A stretch of DNA of 64,000 nucleotides, taken from assembly GCA_030435675.1 (NCBI GenBank), contig CM059625.1, forward strand, positions 3,038,001-3,102,000, in the 5' to 3' direction. Below are positions 11,056 to 24,800 of the stretch, in pieces. Within the stretch, counting starts at the first letter, position 1, and every line of letters begins with the position of its first letter. A program made the position numbers and the translations under genes. Below the pieces are notes generated by a model, which did not search any database, was not told the origin of the DNA, and saw only the letters and a list, made by a program, of their open reading frames with translations. The stretch is from Steinernema hermaphroditum (lineage: Eukaryota > Nematoda > Chromadorea > Rhabditida > Steinernematidae).

Positions 11056-11574
11056 TTTAGAACGCAAAACACTCGGCTACGCAACGAAATCGTACAAAGC
11101 AAGGAAGACTGACTGTACCGCGGAGACCGTACAACGCCAACTGAAGAACGATTACCTTTGAAACGGGAATGAAGCTGTGACGTGAGAAATTGACGCATTA
11201 GCATTGAACGATTCCTTCACGCATTAGTACCGGTTAGCGCTGCAAGTTCCAATACCTCGGTACAGCTTAACAGATATGTAATTACCTTAGACATTTCGCT
11301 GAGTGAACTAGTTTAATAGGAATAAGCCAGATTTTGCTTCAGAAAGCGATTTAAAAAAAACGAATGTTTTGAAATTGTCCTCGTCCACTGAAAGGCCAAT
11401 AAGTGTGAAACAATGCTGTCAGATTTTGTGCAACTGTTGTTTTCTCGACCCGACATGCACACACTGATGCCTTCTGCAGTAAGGAGAACTGAGGGAAGAT
11501 CTCAAACTTGAGTTAGCAAGCCTTTAGACTACCGTATATAGAGACACAACCAGTTTAGATGATACAAATGTCAC
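11056..11574. other. Divergent intergenic region
   Basis: About 520 bases between two divergent genes and therefore a possible shared promoter region. No TATA box or repeat was recognised. Confidence 0.35.
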
Positions 11575-11817
11575 ATGTTCACATCACAGCAGACGCCGAC
11601 GATCGGATGGCACAATCACCGGCGAAGGCACAGTTTGCGAGCCAAGGAGCAATTGTTTTCAGAAAAGGTGGAAGCTCGGAAGCTGTCTTTATGTCTTAAA
11701 CGTCCAGAGGACGAGAAGTACGGTCGCTGTTCCGGGATTTTCGACGATTCCTATACGTACCGAGAAGCGCGTCGCCACCGACCAATGCTAGAACTGAAGC
11801 CGGCTGCAAGGCAGTAG
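11575..11817 (+). CDS. Small orphan ORF, 80 residues
   Basis: A complete ATG-to-TAG frame of 80 codons with coding-like composition: mixed charged residues (LKRPEDEKYGRCSGIFDDSY) and no low complexity. It is basic, without signal peptide or membrane segment. I do not recognise a family. An ATTAAA variant poly(A) signal lies about 90 bases downstream (11909-11914). A possible splice acceptor (ttgttttcag ending at 11665) lies inside the frame, so it could instead be the last exon of a longer transcript. It is convergent with the 3' end of the PTB gene and divergent from the intronless gene. Its existence as a protein gene is uncertain. Confidence 0.4.
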   Translation: MFTSQQTPTIGWHNHRRRHSLRAKEQLFSEKVEARKLSLCLKRPEDEKYGRCSGIFDDSYTYREARRHRPMLELKPAARQ

Positions 11818-12823
11818 CATTCTGTGTTCGTCTGAAAATTCGATGTCATACAAGGCGCAATAGTGACTTCTATATTTTGTGACACCATTTTTTTGCCAAG
11901 CCAAATTCATTAAAATTTTATCATCACTGTATCTTGTACAATAAGAAAATCAGTTCTTTCTGAATTCATACACCAGTTACGGACGGAAAAAGACAGTCAG
12001 TACATTGCAACGATTTACATAGAGAAGGATATGAATATGCATACAATGCAGATGAAAGATATGTTGTGTGAAAGGAGTGGATATTCATGAAAACGATGAT
12101 GGTTTAGAAGATATGGAACAAAACGATAAGCGATAGGAGGGGATGAGGAGGGTGACGAGCGCTCTTCGCAAGAGCGACTTGGTGATATGTACTCTTCTTG
12201 GAATTACTCCGCGGTGTCCAGAGGTTTTAGGCAAAATCTCTGATCAGCACGCGGGTTGATTATGCCAGAAGCGATTATGCGTCAGGGATGGGAGGAGAGT
12301 GCAGAGGCCAAAGAGCGACTTGCAATGCGATATGGTGGTATGGTTGAGAGAATTTTTTTTTTGTGTGAAGAGACAGAAAGGTATCCACAAAGATGCATAT
12401 TCAGAATACGGTTATAATTTGAATGTAAATGATACAATAGAGAAAAGAATTATCACAGATACGCTTTGAAATCCGCGGTTGTTACCAACATACCCATCAG
12501 ATTAGATATATAGACACTTAGAAGAAGGAAACGGAGACGTTAGGGATCGGCACCCGCAGGTGGATGGATAAAGCATAGCAGTTTGGACGTAATTTGATCG
12601 GTTACAAGTGGAAAGTTACCACAATAAATTATATTAGAAAAGTAATAACTAAAGCATTTAGGGTGCATATGACTTCTATGATAGAAGATTTGAAATTGCT
12701 CTGTGTTCAGACTAGACGAGAAGAACGTAGATGAAGACAGAAGTGCGACATCGTTGATCACAAGGATTAGTGGATAGTGGACGTACAAAAAAAAAGAGAA
12801 GAGGCGACAGTCGGACCTATTCT
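11818..12823. other. Region between convergent 3' ends, probably PTB 3'UTR
   Basis: No coding exon is seen. The stretch is AT-rich with runs of T and probably carries the 3'UTR of the minus-strand PTB gene. I found no clear AATAAA on the minus strand, so the end of the transcript is not fixed. Confidence 0.4.
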
Positions 12824-15800
12824 TTAAATACCACTTTTCGAGAACGACACCCGTAGATGAGCATTTTCGGCCAGTTTGAAGTTGTGCATTTCGATGAGCG
12901 CGTTGATGGCGGTTTCAACGTCTTCTAGCTGAACCAGTGCCATCTTATGATCCTTCCTGAAATGGACTACTGTATCAAAGTGCTTTAGGAGATTGCATCT
13001 GTCTTTTCTTTCACTGGAAGCTCTCCTTAAAGCATAAAGTGGTTATGAGATATCCCTTTTTTGACATCCTCAGTATAAAGCCGTCTCACGTGACTCCCTT
13101 AATTTCGATCACCCCCTAGGGATCTCGGAAAGCGCAAAAAGGGACAGTTAACACGAACTTATGCCTCCGCAACCTAAGTGTGAGACCGACTTACGGGAAG
13201 AACTTGAAGCCCTTAACGGCGAACTCCCTCTCCTCGAAAGCCTGCATTAGAAACTCTTCTGTGATATTAGGAGGAATGTTCGACAGATGCAAAGTGCAGC
13301 TTGGCGGGTAGATATTCATATAATTCTTTGAACCTGGTTTCTTGAAGCGATGCAGAGGAGACTGCGAGTAGTCACGAGTGAGACCGGCGTCGGGTTGACC
13401 TAAAAAGTTTGTGAGGCCAATTAAATCAGCTCGCACTCACCCTCCTTCGGCATTTGCACATTCGTGTGTTTCGATGGCGCCACGCGGACCGTCTTTTCAT
13501 GCCATCGGATCTTGTCCAGGTGTTGAATTGCTAAATGGTAAATGAGAATATACCCTGCCTGTCGGCTGCCACGTACCCAGTTGAGCTTGTTGTGGCTCTG
13601 CGTACTGAATCAGTGCGTTATCCTTCTTGTTGAACAGGATCTTCACCCGTTGGACATCACCGTAGACACCTAAAATTTCGAAACTGCTATGAACCGGTGA
13701 GCTAGAACAGTGCGGGTCATTATCAAGCATCACTCTAAGCATGAGAGGGTAAAGAGGAAAAGAGAGAGAGAGGAGAAGTAGTCCACCAAAACCGGGATAA
13801 GCCAGGCTCACACGTGCTAAACAGGAGGAATCGAACGTCTACAATGTCAAATCTCTAAGTGGCCACAATCTGGCGGCATTTTCAGTCAGTATTTAAGGAA
13901 ATAAGTGAAGCCACATACCGAAAAGTGTGAAGAGCGCATCCGGAGTGACCTTCTGAAAAAGGACAGCGATAGAGAAAAGAAATACAGAAACGAACAGTAA
14001 AACTAAACGTAAAAAAGAAGCCTCTACTTTGCACAAACACGATAATATGCAAGTTATTGGCTCTTGTCATTTCGGGATCTACGAGACACACAAAAACGAA
14101 AACAAAAAAGTTCCGAACACTTACCGTTTCGTCGAGATTCGATACGAGGATCACTGGGGAGATGGTCAGAATGGCCGAGACCGGCGGAAATCGTAGGCCG
14201 GCGGCGACATTCAGCGCCGCATGATTGGCCGCATTTGCGGTTGCACTCGTGCTTAGCAGAGGCCCCAACGCCGCTCCGCTGAGTGCCGCATCTGCAAAGT
14301 GGTTATGATTTTAATTCGACATGTTTACTCCTCACCGTTCGCCTGGATTGTGTGCTGAGGAACGGCGTATTGCGCGGCGGGAGGCGCTCCAAACGGAAAC
14401 GCGAACGGACTCGGCACAATGGAACCAAGCGATGCTGGTAGCTGTCCGGCGGCGGCAGCCGTCACTGAAAGAGCCAGCCATGTACTACCGTAGTCCAGCA
14501 AGGTCGATGAGGTGGAAGTGGGCGAAGAGATAATTTGGTGATGCTTTCGTAGATGAATTTTTAATTTGATTGTTTCATTTTTGCGTATGAGGTCAATGTG
14601 AATTAGCCGAATTGGCTTGAAGATGAAGAGGTGGTTCAGTGGTCTTCTTGAAGAGAGTGTGAATTATACATGGACCCCTTGACGATTCACTGCCAAAAAA
14701 TGCCCAATTGTTTAGGAGTAAGCAACTGTGTTCTGAATCTTCAGCTTAGATTCTTTTTATCACATAAGATTTTCCTACTTTCCAATGCTTTGTATTGAAA
14801 TTTGGTAAAACGAATAACTGAAAACATCCTCATTCTCTGGGGAGATGTGCTCAACCAATCGCTATCTGAACAGTGACTTAGGTATCCAGAAATCGTTACT
14901 TGATAGAACCACAACTCCAAAGGTAGTTAGCTAATTTTTCTAAAAAGCCAAGTTGCCTAAAACTCTATACGTTTTCCATATGGGAAAGATACCTAATCAG
15001 CTGGATACATTGAAAAGCAAGCACCGATTTGCCCCTCAGCTGATAAGAGACCACCATCTTTGATCATAGATTTCTAAAAATGACATACCTAGACTGAGTT
15101 GCTGCTCGAGTGTCAGTTCACCCGATGGGAGATTGGGATTGGTGTAATCCCGGCTCTTGTCGTTGTTGTACTTTACATTTAGCGTGGCGAGCTTGCTGTA
15201 GTCGATGCGCAGCGTGCAGCATCCACTGTAGACCTGATGCCCGTTCAGAGTGTCCCGTGCGTGTTGAGCGGCGTTAGCTTCGCTGAGCTGGATGAGCGCT
15301 TGGAAAGTGTCTGAAAATAGGACTACTTTAGTGGAAGCCAACACAAGGGGACTGGGAAAGAAGTGTGGTCCGATGGTGGGCATGGGCGCCTACTGGTGGG
15401 AACCTGCTAGGAGGGTCCCCTAATGCTCGGATTATCAGCTGAGCTGAGACGGGGTGGCCCTATCAGTGAACATTGCTCGGGAATCGTCTTTGTGATGAGC
15501 GCACCTCCTTCAAAGATCTTTGACAGGAAAGAGCGTCATTTGGAGAGAGGTTATGCATGTCCCGAATGATACGTAAAAAGGAATTCTGTAAGAAAACTGA
15601 TCAGAAAACGTGTGGCAGTTTAATGTCGCTTTTTTTGTTGCAATATCTTCCATTCAAAATAGTCGAGTTATGCCGAAATCGCATTTTTGGCCCACCCCCA
15701 ATCGCAAATTACTGTCAAGTTTCATAAAAAGTTCAGTTCACGTCACCCCTTCGTAGATAACACTTAAGTAGCTTTCGCATATATCCCATGCTCCCACTCT

Positions 15801-18800
15801 CAGTACATCGCATTTTCCTAATAAACTTCGACTTTAACTACAAATTATAACCAAACCGCTAGCGAGATCTAGTTTCTGCGTAAGCGAAAACGAGCTGCCT
15901 TGCAGGAAGTGGAATGGATTGCACAATGGTTTATTCGATAAAAACAAATCACCCATATTGAACTTGATTGGCAAAAAACAATCTCCATGCACTATTTCAT
16001 TTTATTCATTTCACGTCCATTGTAAAATCAATTGTGCTTGTATGAATGCTCTTTATCAAAAAGGTCGGAATTATATGTTTAACGGTGTACCACAAATATC
16101 AACGATTTGTAGATACCAAGTGAAGTCCTTTGCGGACGGCAATATAAGTCGAAAGCTAGCACAATATAAGTGATCTCGGTCTTCTTATTAGTATATCGAA
16201 TAATTGTAGTCTTTGGCATATATATTACTGATTATTCCAAGAAAACGAGATAGAATTGTTACTTTCCCGTAGTTATTCTATGGCAAAACCCCAAATTCCT
16301 GCTTCAATACTTTTAGTCGCAGTGATTTAGAATATAAAGCTCATTTTTGGTAAATAAACCGGTGAAATTATCAAAAGACTAAGTCATGTTAGACTGGAAC
16401 ATTTGGTCTATCGTTACAACGTCCGAACATAACTTACAGGCCTTACAGGCCCGTAGGACCCATTTCAATACAGTAAACTATATAGGTTGATAATAATAAA
16501 TCGCCTCAGAAAAGAACTTACTATTTTTGTTGAAAGTGATAATTCTCAGAACTTTTCCGAATCGTGAAAATATCTGAAAGTTAACACGAATCATCATTTC
16601 CGCTATTGGACGTTTCTCACCGAATGAAGGAGGTCGAGCGTAACAGGGCAGATCATATTTTCGATGATAACCCGCAAGACAGCATTGGGCTGCTGTTGAG
16701 TGCCGCTTCCCGAGATGTCCAGCTGGGAAGCGGATGTGACACCACTGGTGCCGTTACCCGTCGAACTACCTCCGTTGCTCAGCACCAGCAGATTCGTCTA
16801 AACAACTTCATGTTAGCAAACGGTCAATAAGCAGTCTTGCTCATCATGTTAAAGCCTTGTCTTTAACTTCCTCTTGGAACTCTCGGTAATCCTTTGCTGG
16901 CTCTAAGTGTTGTGCTGCTGCTGGCGTCGAGAAAACTACGTCATCGAAAGCAGGTGCTCCGAGAATTGCATAATAAACGTTACTTGTGCGGCCTTTAACA
17001 GTGACTTTTAGGTCAAATGATTGCTAGTTTCATTCAGTACCAAAATAAGCAATGTGTATAGCAAGTGTTTTCATAAAATGAGCCCAATTTGATTCCAAAC
17101 ATTCCAAACAAATCAGATTGGATGTTAATTAAGGAATGGCTGCATATTGGCGCAATCACACATAATGCGCTTCAAGGCGTCTCTCCGCTACTCCTGAAAG
17201 ATTAATCAGCTTATTTCTCCGTTTCCATCGGCCCTCGTTCGTGCATATTAGAAATCAGCACGATGGAAAGCTGCAGTGGCTCGATGAAGGTTAGCTTAGA
17301 TTGCTGCCCGGATCGGATCAAAGAGCACCATCAGGATGCATCAGGATTCAAACATTACCTGATTCTGTGCAACCTGCTGCATATCGTGAATGTGCTGGGG
17401 TTGAGCCGTATGAGGGGGCAGCATACCAACTGCCGCAGCAGCCCGCATTTGGTCCATAACAAAAAGACTGTGCTGCTGATAGACGTCGGCGTAGTGATGT
17501 GCTGGTCCTATGGTCGTACGATTGTTGTGCTGAGTGGCCAGCTTGTGATGAGGATGAACCGCCGCGCCTACCGCTGTAGCTGTACCGTTCTGCTCACCGC
17601 CACCGACGGTGGACGACGTGGTGGGAACGCCACAGAGGGGCCGGACCGGCGACGCGGCCATGAATAGCTGCGTCTGCGAGGGCGTCGAGAAGTGAGCCGG
17701 CGTCTGCGGAGTCGTCGCCGAGGTCGTCGGCGATGACGGCTGTAGTCGAGGAAGCCCCGACGACACTGGGGGCGGCGGCTGCGGCTCTTCTGCGGGCTGA
17801 AGCGGGCTCGGCTGCGACGAAGTTGCGGCTACAGGCGCCACCTGCGTGGAGGCGGCGGCTACGGTAGCTGCAGTAGCTGCAGTGGCGACCGCAACCAGCG
17901 CCCTTCTCTTGGCTTCTAACTGTTCGAGGTCGATGCCTACGGCCGAAGTCAGACGAGTTCGCTTCGCTCCCAGCACGGCGCCGGACGAGATGTTCGACGG
18001 CAAAATCGTGATGCCGGTTATGGGAAACACGGCGCTTGTTAAAGGGGTGATGATCCAAGGAAAAGATGAAATCGAATCTGAGCCGCGACGATGCAGCGCT
18101 GCTTGATCAAAGACCGAATCGCCTCGAAGGAGTAAAAAGGGTTGAATATTGTTGTGCTTGGCAAGAAGAGTAGGAGGAGAAGATGACAGTGGAGAGGGCT
18201 TGAGGTTTTAGAAACTACAGTAGGTGGAGGAAAGGAAGGAAATCCGGGCAGAGAATACAACTCGCATACAGGCAGTTGTACCTAGAATTGTCACAAGTGC
18301 TAATTACGTCGTTCAAAAAACGACACCGACACGCAACGGAAACGGAGATAATTAATTGTAAGCGTATGCCAAAAAGAACATAAACTCGATCACGCCTATC
18401 GGAGTAATAATCAACATCTGACCTATAAAAACAGCACCAATTTTAAGTCCATCTTGTCATCCCCGCTCGAAAACAGTAACTCCACAACACACCAACACAA
18501 ATGACCTTCCGATGCGGGCTGAATTTAATGAGCGGGAAGGCGAACGGAAAAGGGAAGACGATGGAGAAGACGAGGTGCCGGCCGTGAAATGAAGATTATT
18601 GCTCACGCCCACTTAGTGGTGTGGCCCTCCGGATGTGAAGAGGAATAGGCGCCCGAGAGGTTGCGACATTTCCTCTCCGGTGCGGCCGCTGGTCAAGGAG
18701 CGAGCCGGACGCGCAGCCCCGGGCAACCGGGTGCGCTGATTAGACACGGCCATCTTGGCCGACAATGACGATGATTGCTGCCGCATCACCGAAGCATTGA

Positions 18801-21800
18801 TGGAGCACCGACATCTATTATTACTTTCTCATAATATCAGAAGAAGGGACCGACCGAAGACTCCTTTGCTGAGGGGCAAAACATCAGCACACGTGCGGAC
18901 GTCTGAGGAGCTCAGCTGAGCTGCGCGGATGAATGAAAGAGCGAACGGCACGACGCGAACACCTACTCATGCTACTAGACTCGTTCGAGTTGTAGAAACG
19001 TCAGCAGCAAAGGCGAAAAAAAAAAGAGTGAGAGCGCGGGAGAGGCGACAAATTAATTCGTAGCCGCACCTTGCCAGTGTACTTCGGTGAGTTGAGGCTA
19101 CTAAGCAGGCGCTTCCTGTGTGTTGCCGGAAGGAGATAATCTGCGCAACGACCTCTTTTGTGCAATGAATACAGTATGTCACGCTGGCGTGCACGCGTCC
19201 GGGGCCCTTATTTGGCGAACGGACGATGCCAAAAGCGAAAATCCGTAATACCTCACTTAGTAACTCATCGCCGGATGAGCAGGCGCCGAGATCGGTTTAC
19301 GGATTAACAGGATTTAAGACGACCGATATGTGCGCGAGGCGGCTCACGGCTAAAATGGGCGGAAGGGGAAGAATTTGAGAAATGCGACTAATGCCTATGC
19401 TTTTCCGTCTCGTCTTCCTTTAGCGGCAATGAGCGTGACGCATGGAATGCAGATAGCCAATCCGTTATTTGAACGTCCACATATTTATGTTGGTTGAGGT
19501 CGAGGTCAATTGAATAGACATAGAAGGCGACAATTTGGAGATTCAAACAGGCGAACGTTGGGTTCCCGAAGCATGTGCAACTATGTGTCCTCACGGCTTC
19601 GCGTTCGGAGAGGACGCGAGAGAGCGGGGCCCATTCTCAAATGACGCGTCCGAGTAATGAAACGAAGAAGAATCATTAATTAGAAAATTGCAGTAATATA
19701 AGCAAGCGAGCCGGCCGTGAGGGTGGATGTCGAACGGAAGCCCGCCGCGTGCTAGATCTACAGGATTCAGCTGGCGAAAAAACGAACAAAATACTGACGG
19801 TCTTTGTCGGAATTTGGCAAAGAGGACATGATGAAGGAGGTGCGAGACAGTCGCGCGCATTTGGCCTCTTTTCGCGCGCTACACGCACAAATTAGCCCTT
19901 TGAAGTCATCGCCGGAGTGGACGCGGGCGCACTCCTCGATAAGTCAGCAAAAAAAAAGAGCGCCTGCGGAGTCGATCAGCGCGCATCAATCCCACCTTGC
20001 ATGTTGTTCCAACATATGATTCTGATGACATCTCCTCCTCACCGGGTGCGCTCGCCCATCGCAGATCACCTCCCTTCGAATAGTCTCACAGCGAATTGAA
20101 GATTAGTCAAGCATTAAGGGTTAATCTGCGATGTGCTCGTGGGGGATGGTGCTCGTCGTCGTATTCGGTATTGTATTCTAGCCTCCGGCATAAGGGTCAA
20201 AACAACTCATTGTTGGTGAAAACATCGAATTACAGTATGGGAGACGAGACGAGCCTCAGCGGCATCGAGGCCGATTGCGCACTGCCCATGGCGCTCCCTA
20301 ATCTTAAGCCGATTTCAAATCGTTTGTGGGTTTCACCACCACCACCAACGACATTGCCATCATGAAAAGGTGAGGGATTTACAGATGCCTGCTCACAACA
20401 AGGCAGGTAGCAATTAGAATGCACGAAAATATTCATGATTGAAAGCTGTACGCGCCGAAGACAAACGTGAAAATTAAAACAGGCGAGCTGACGCTCTTTG
20501 GTGAGGAAACAAAAAAGGCTGCAATTAAGTAAGAGCTATGGTATTGTGCTGTTATTGTAATCATGGACGATTGGCGTGAAGGCTCGTCAAACGGTGATCG
20601 AGTGGAGATAACGTCGGCCGGCTGCTGTCATAAAGCGCGAAAGTGTCAGGTTCATCGTACAAGAACAGAGATGTTCAACAGCGTGCGGCGAGTAAACGGT
20701 GACATCGCAATGTCGTCATTAGATACCAGTTTAGATAAGTGCGTTCGTTGATCGGGATAATAAGCAGTAGTTAAAGTGATTTCCCGCATTTCGTAACGGC
20801 CTTCCGGATGGGACGAGAAGCGGGAAGCGCCTAATGTTCCTGTTTTGGGTGAAAATGGGGGAAGTGCCATTCCGTCGCGACGCTAATTGAGGTAAGCAAG
20901 GCGGGCGTCCAGGTAAATAGGCGAGAAACAATTACAAGCCGCGCACAGGCAGATGATACTCTTTATCGCGAGAGGACATTTCCGGCGATCGCCAGCGGCG
21001 CTGCAGACAACGTCAAAAAAGTGTTGGAACAACACTCGGGCGCCGGTCGACTTCATGCAATGTTCTCGAGCAGTCCGCGAGCGCCAAATACAAAATCATC
21101 ACAAAACATGTTGTCGCCTCGGCCGGCGGCGCTCCCGCCAGCGCGCGCGACCATCACAGTTCGTGCAAATGCCGAAACGCGAAGAGGTTGCGCTTGAATC
21201 GTACGCCTGAAGAGGGAAAGGTGCTCGTCGAAGGGGGCAAGGCAAATGGACGATCGGCGACAAATACGTAAAAAAGGAGTTCTGCCTGTCGGCGCGCCGA
21301 ACAACAGGTTCACCAACTGTAAACAGGCGAATTTGCATACGTAACAACTTCGGCGTCGCAGAGTACTCAACTCCCGGTCGACTGTTCTTTTCACTTCGCT
21401 CAAACGGACAACCCGGTGACAGCGTGAACAAGTCGCCTTTCCCTTTCATCTTCACGCTTTTGTGCGCAATTCGAGGTTGAAGATGAGTGGATTGATTGAC
21501 GACAGCTACAGTTTTGCCGCCCTTGGCCGTCTTCGGCCGACGACAAATCCTCCCCATATTTTCCTCTCCCTCGCGCCATCTTGCGCGCACATGTCCGAGC
21601 GCCTTCGATTAAAGCATTGCGGAGTGAATATCACATGTCCGAGCGCCTACAGGTGAGTCCTCGACGCTTGGCGCTCCTTCGCCCTAGGCGATATTCACTC
21701 CGCAATGCTTTAATCGAATTACTCATCGTCAGACGCCCTATGGGGCGAATGCAAATCGTTTGCCTCTCCGAACGACTGGCATACCTCCTTCTCCTTCACG

Positions 21801-24800
21801 GAAGCCGCATAAATATTTTCTATAAGGGGTCCACCGGGAGAGTGCAAACGGTCTATTCATTGACTTGTGCGCCTGTGGCGCGCGACGCCCTAATTTGTCC
21901 ATTGAAAGCGCGCTGGAATAGATATGCAAAAAGGCGCATCAAACACGGCTGTGCGCCGATTTCAAGTCGGGCCCGTACTGTCGCACTTCAGTTGGTGTTG
22001 TTGAGTCATCGCTCTTTTATGAAGTTTCGCGTAGAAGAAGACACAATAAACGGAGGAATCCAGATTGTACAGGCGTACTAAAAGGGCAAGAGAGCAAGCA
22101 GCGCAGCTGCCGTTTAAGGGTCAACTGAAATGCCGAGGGGTTGCGAGAAGTTTCGAGTGGGAAAACGTGAGCTGTTAGCCGATAGGAGGAAATAGTAGTG
22201 ACGATGCACACTAATGAACTGCTAGAAACGCTATAGGCCAGACATTAACAACATAATCGTTATTGTGGTTTAATGGTAAACAACGTAGTCGTAATGTATT
22301 TGTGAAATAGGCTCAGAATGATGACCGCAAGTGCTTGGTGACTAAGTATTATGTAATAGGTATTGAAGGCCAGACACTGACCGGTTGAACTATAGCCGAA
22401 CATCAAAAGTCGGTAGTCATTTGATACACGAGTCTAAGCTTATGTCTAACCTATCTGGCTGTGTGTTCAGCGGATTCAAGATCATTCTGAGCTACATAAT
22501 TGTACCGCCCATATGTGATTGTTGTTTGTAGAAGTATTTTGCTCTACGCGGCCAAAGCGACAGAAATATCAAAATCCAAAGCTGTGCTTGTTCTATATCA
22601 AGAATAATCTTGTACTTTTATTTATAGGCCCAGCAAAGGCCATTGCATTTAAAGACAGCCTACGTTAACACCTACCGTAGCAGCATCGCCTTGAAAGCGC
22701 CGAAGCGAGGACACCTATCGACCATTCCGCCGAGAACAATTGTACGAGACGGATGCCGGCGTTCTTTTTCCGAAATGTCAAAACTAGGAAGGCGCCGAAA
22801 CGGGACGGCGTCCTTTGCGTTCTTATCATTAATTTTGATTCAGAATTAAGTCGTCAATTTACCTGACCGTCGCGAAAGCGCCATATTAATTGCTCGTCCA
22901 TTGTCGACGTGAACAATGAGAAACTAAATGCTGCGCGAGGGGCTACGCCGAGGAGAGGCTCTTGTCAGAAGCGCGGAGCTTTACGAGGTGCGTGCGTCAA
23001 TAGCAGCCAGGCTGTATTCGAATCCAGCTATTTTCTCACAGTCGAAACATAGTGACTCAGTTCGGAGTTGAGCGATTTAGTTCGATGCTTTGATTTTATG
23101 TTGTCTGCGTGCCTGTGAGCTAAACCCGTCTTGATGACTCAGACAGCTAGGGCGTATTGACATCGAAACAACAAAAGGCAAAGCTTGTTTTTTGTGTTTA
23201 AAAAAGCTATTAAGGGCATCTCCACAGTGACGCAGGCGAGCCTTACAAATAAGAGGATGCTTAGCGGTATGACACCTTACAGTGGAGTCGTCTAAGTACA
23301 GGAAAGGTATTGACAAGGTGCGTAAAAAACATTAGTTTCAAGAGAGTTCTGGATTCGCCGAAGCATCACTGTTTAAAGACTCTTAGTGGCTACAGGAAGG
23401 ATTCGTTGAGGACAGGACTCTTGAGGACACTACTAAGGACAGTTCGAATATTTGCATAAAAAGGAATCGACTGGACAAGCAAGGAAATAAATCGCATTTT
23501 CCGCTCCAATAGAAAGAAGAAAAGTGTCTACACTAACGACACTTTTTTTGAAACAAGAGGTCATTCTGAGGAATAGGATTTACTTTTGTAAGATCTGCCT
23601 CGTTTTCAAGCTTCTGACAATGCTACGATTATAGTCGAAACCCAGGGTCCTATCATACACACTTCTTGTGCGCATTATGCTCGGCGTTAAACAATATTTT
23701 CACTTCTGCTCCATTAATGAAAGTCAATGATCAAGATGCTAAGTCCTGGCATTGACGTATCGCCGCTAAGCGATGCACATCCGCCTAATCCGGAAGATAA
23801 TGTCAGAAAAACAAACAGAATTGGTGTGAGCGTTGTTTGCCGAAGGAATGCAAAGGAGAAGAAGAAGAAGATATCGCTCGCATCGGAAAATCGGGAAAAG
23901 TGGAGCGCAAAAAATGGCTTGGATATAAAACGATTGAACGGCGTGTGTTTGATCGACAACGCCGACAATGTCCTACTGTCGTGATCAAATAAAACATCCA
24001 TAGTCGGCCTGGTGATTACCATAATAGCCACGCGCAGCTATACACACACGCTGTTGGATGCCCACGCTTTGGGACAAGAATATTCGCGACTGTAGGAATG
24101 ATAAAATAAAGTAGAAACAGATCGCATTGTTCATCTCGTAAAATATCCCTCTGGAAGGTGATCTAAAAAGCTATCGGGACCAACATGGAATGCCTATGCA
24201 GACAGCGAATAAGGATGAAGTATTCCTCAATGTCGGTTACGTTTTCCGACGTTTGCACTTAGTCTAAGGAATCACAATTATAGGTGTTCTTTCAGGTGAC
24301 ATACTGAAGACGATAACCACTACAATCGTGATCACAAGTAACAGACGTAATGACTTATAGGTTTGTCCATGGCGAAATATCTGGTGGTAAATCGAGTATT
24401 AGGCTCGAATAAAGCACTTAGTAAGAAATGTCTATGAGTTTGCGCTGTGTTTCCCAAAAGTGCTCTGGAAAATTATATATTTTCACACACATCTATCATC
24501 ATGAATTTAGAATTACGTCGACGAGTGCTTAGCAAGTCCACGACGTTTGACTAGGACATCGATTTCCACTCGAACAGTGAGTGCCTTCAGTGGACACCGC
24601 TACAACGAAAGCTTCTAAGCAATTGTGGCTGTAAATTCAAAAGAACTTCTCGATCAAGATATGAATTATTGCATGAAACGTCTGACGGTAACATCGAAAG
24701 AGGTGGTGGCAGTTCAACACGTGGCAAAGGACCAACATTGTTTATAGACTGAATAAACCAAGAAGCGTTTTTGAACACGGAACACACGGAACTGTTGCGA

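Noticed and set aside
17594..18106. Frames at 17594-18058 (minus) and 17846-18106 (plus)
   Set aside because: These are other frames of the PTB linker exon, whose own frame connects in phase at both ends.
21053..21590. Overlapping minus-strand frames of 116 and 163 residues
   Set aside because: They are Arg/Cys-rich, typical of GC-rich non-coding DNA, overlap each other, and cross the base composition of the PTB intron without splice support.
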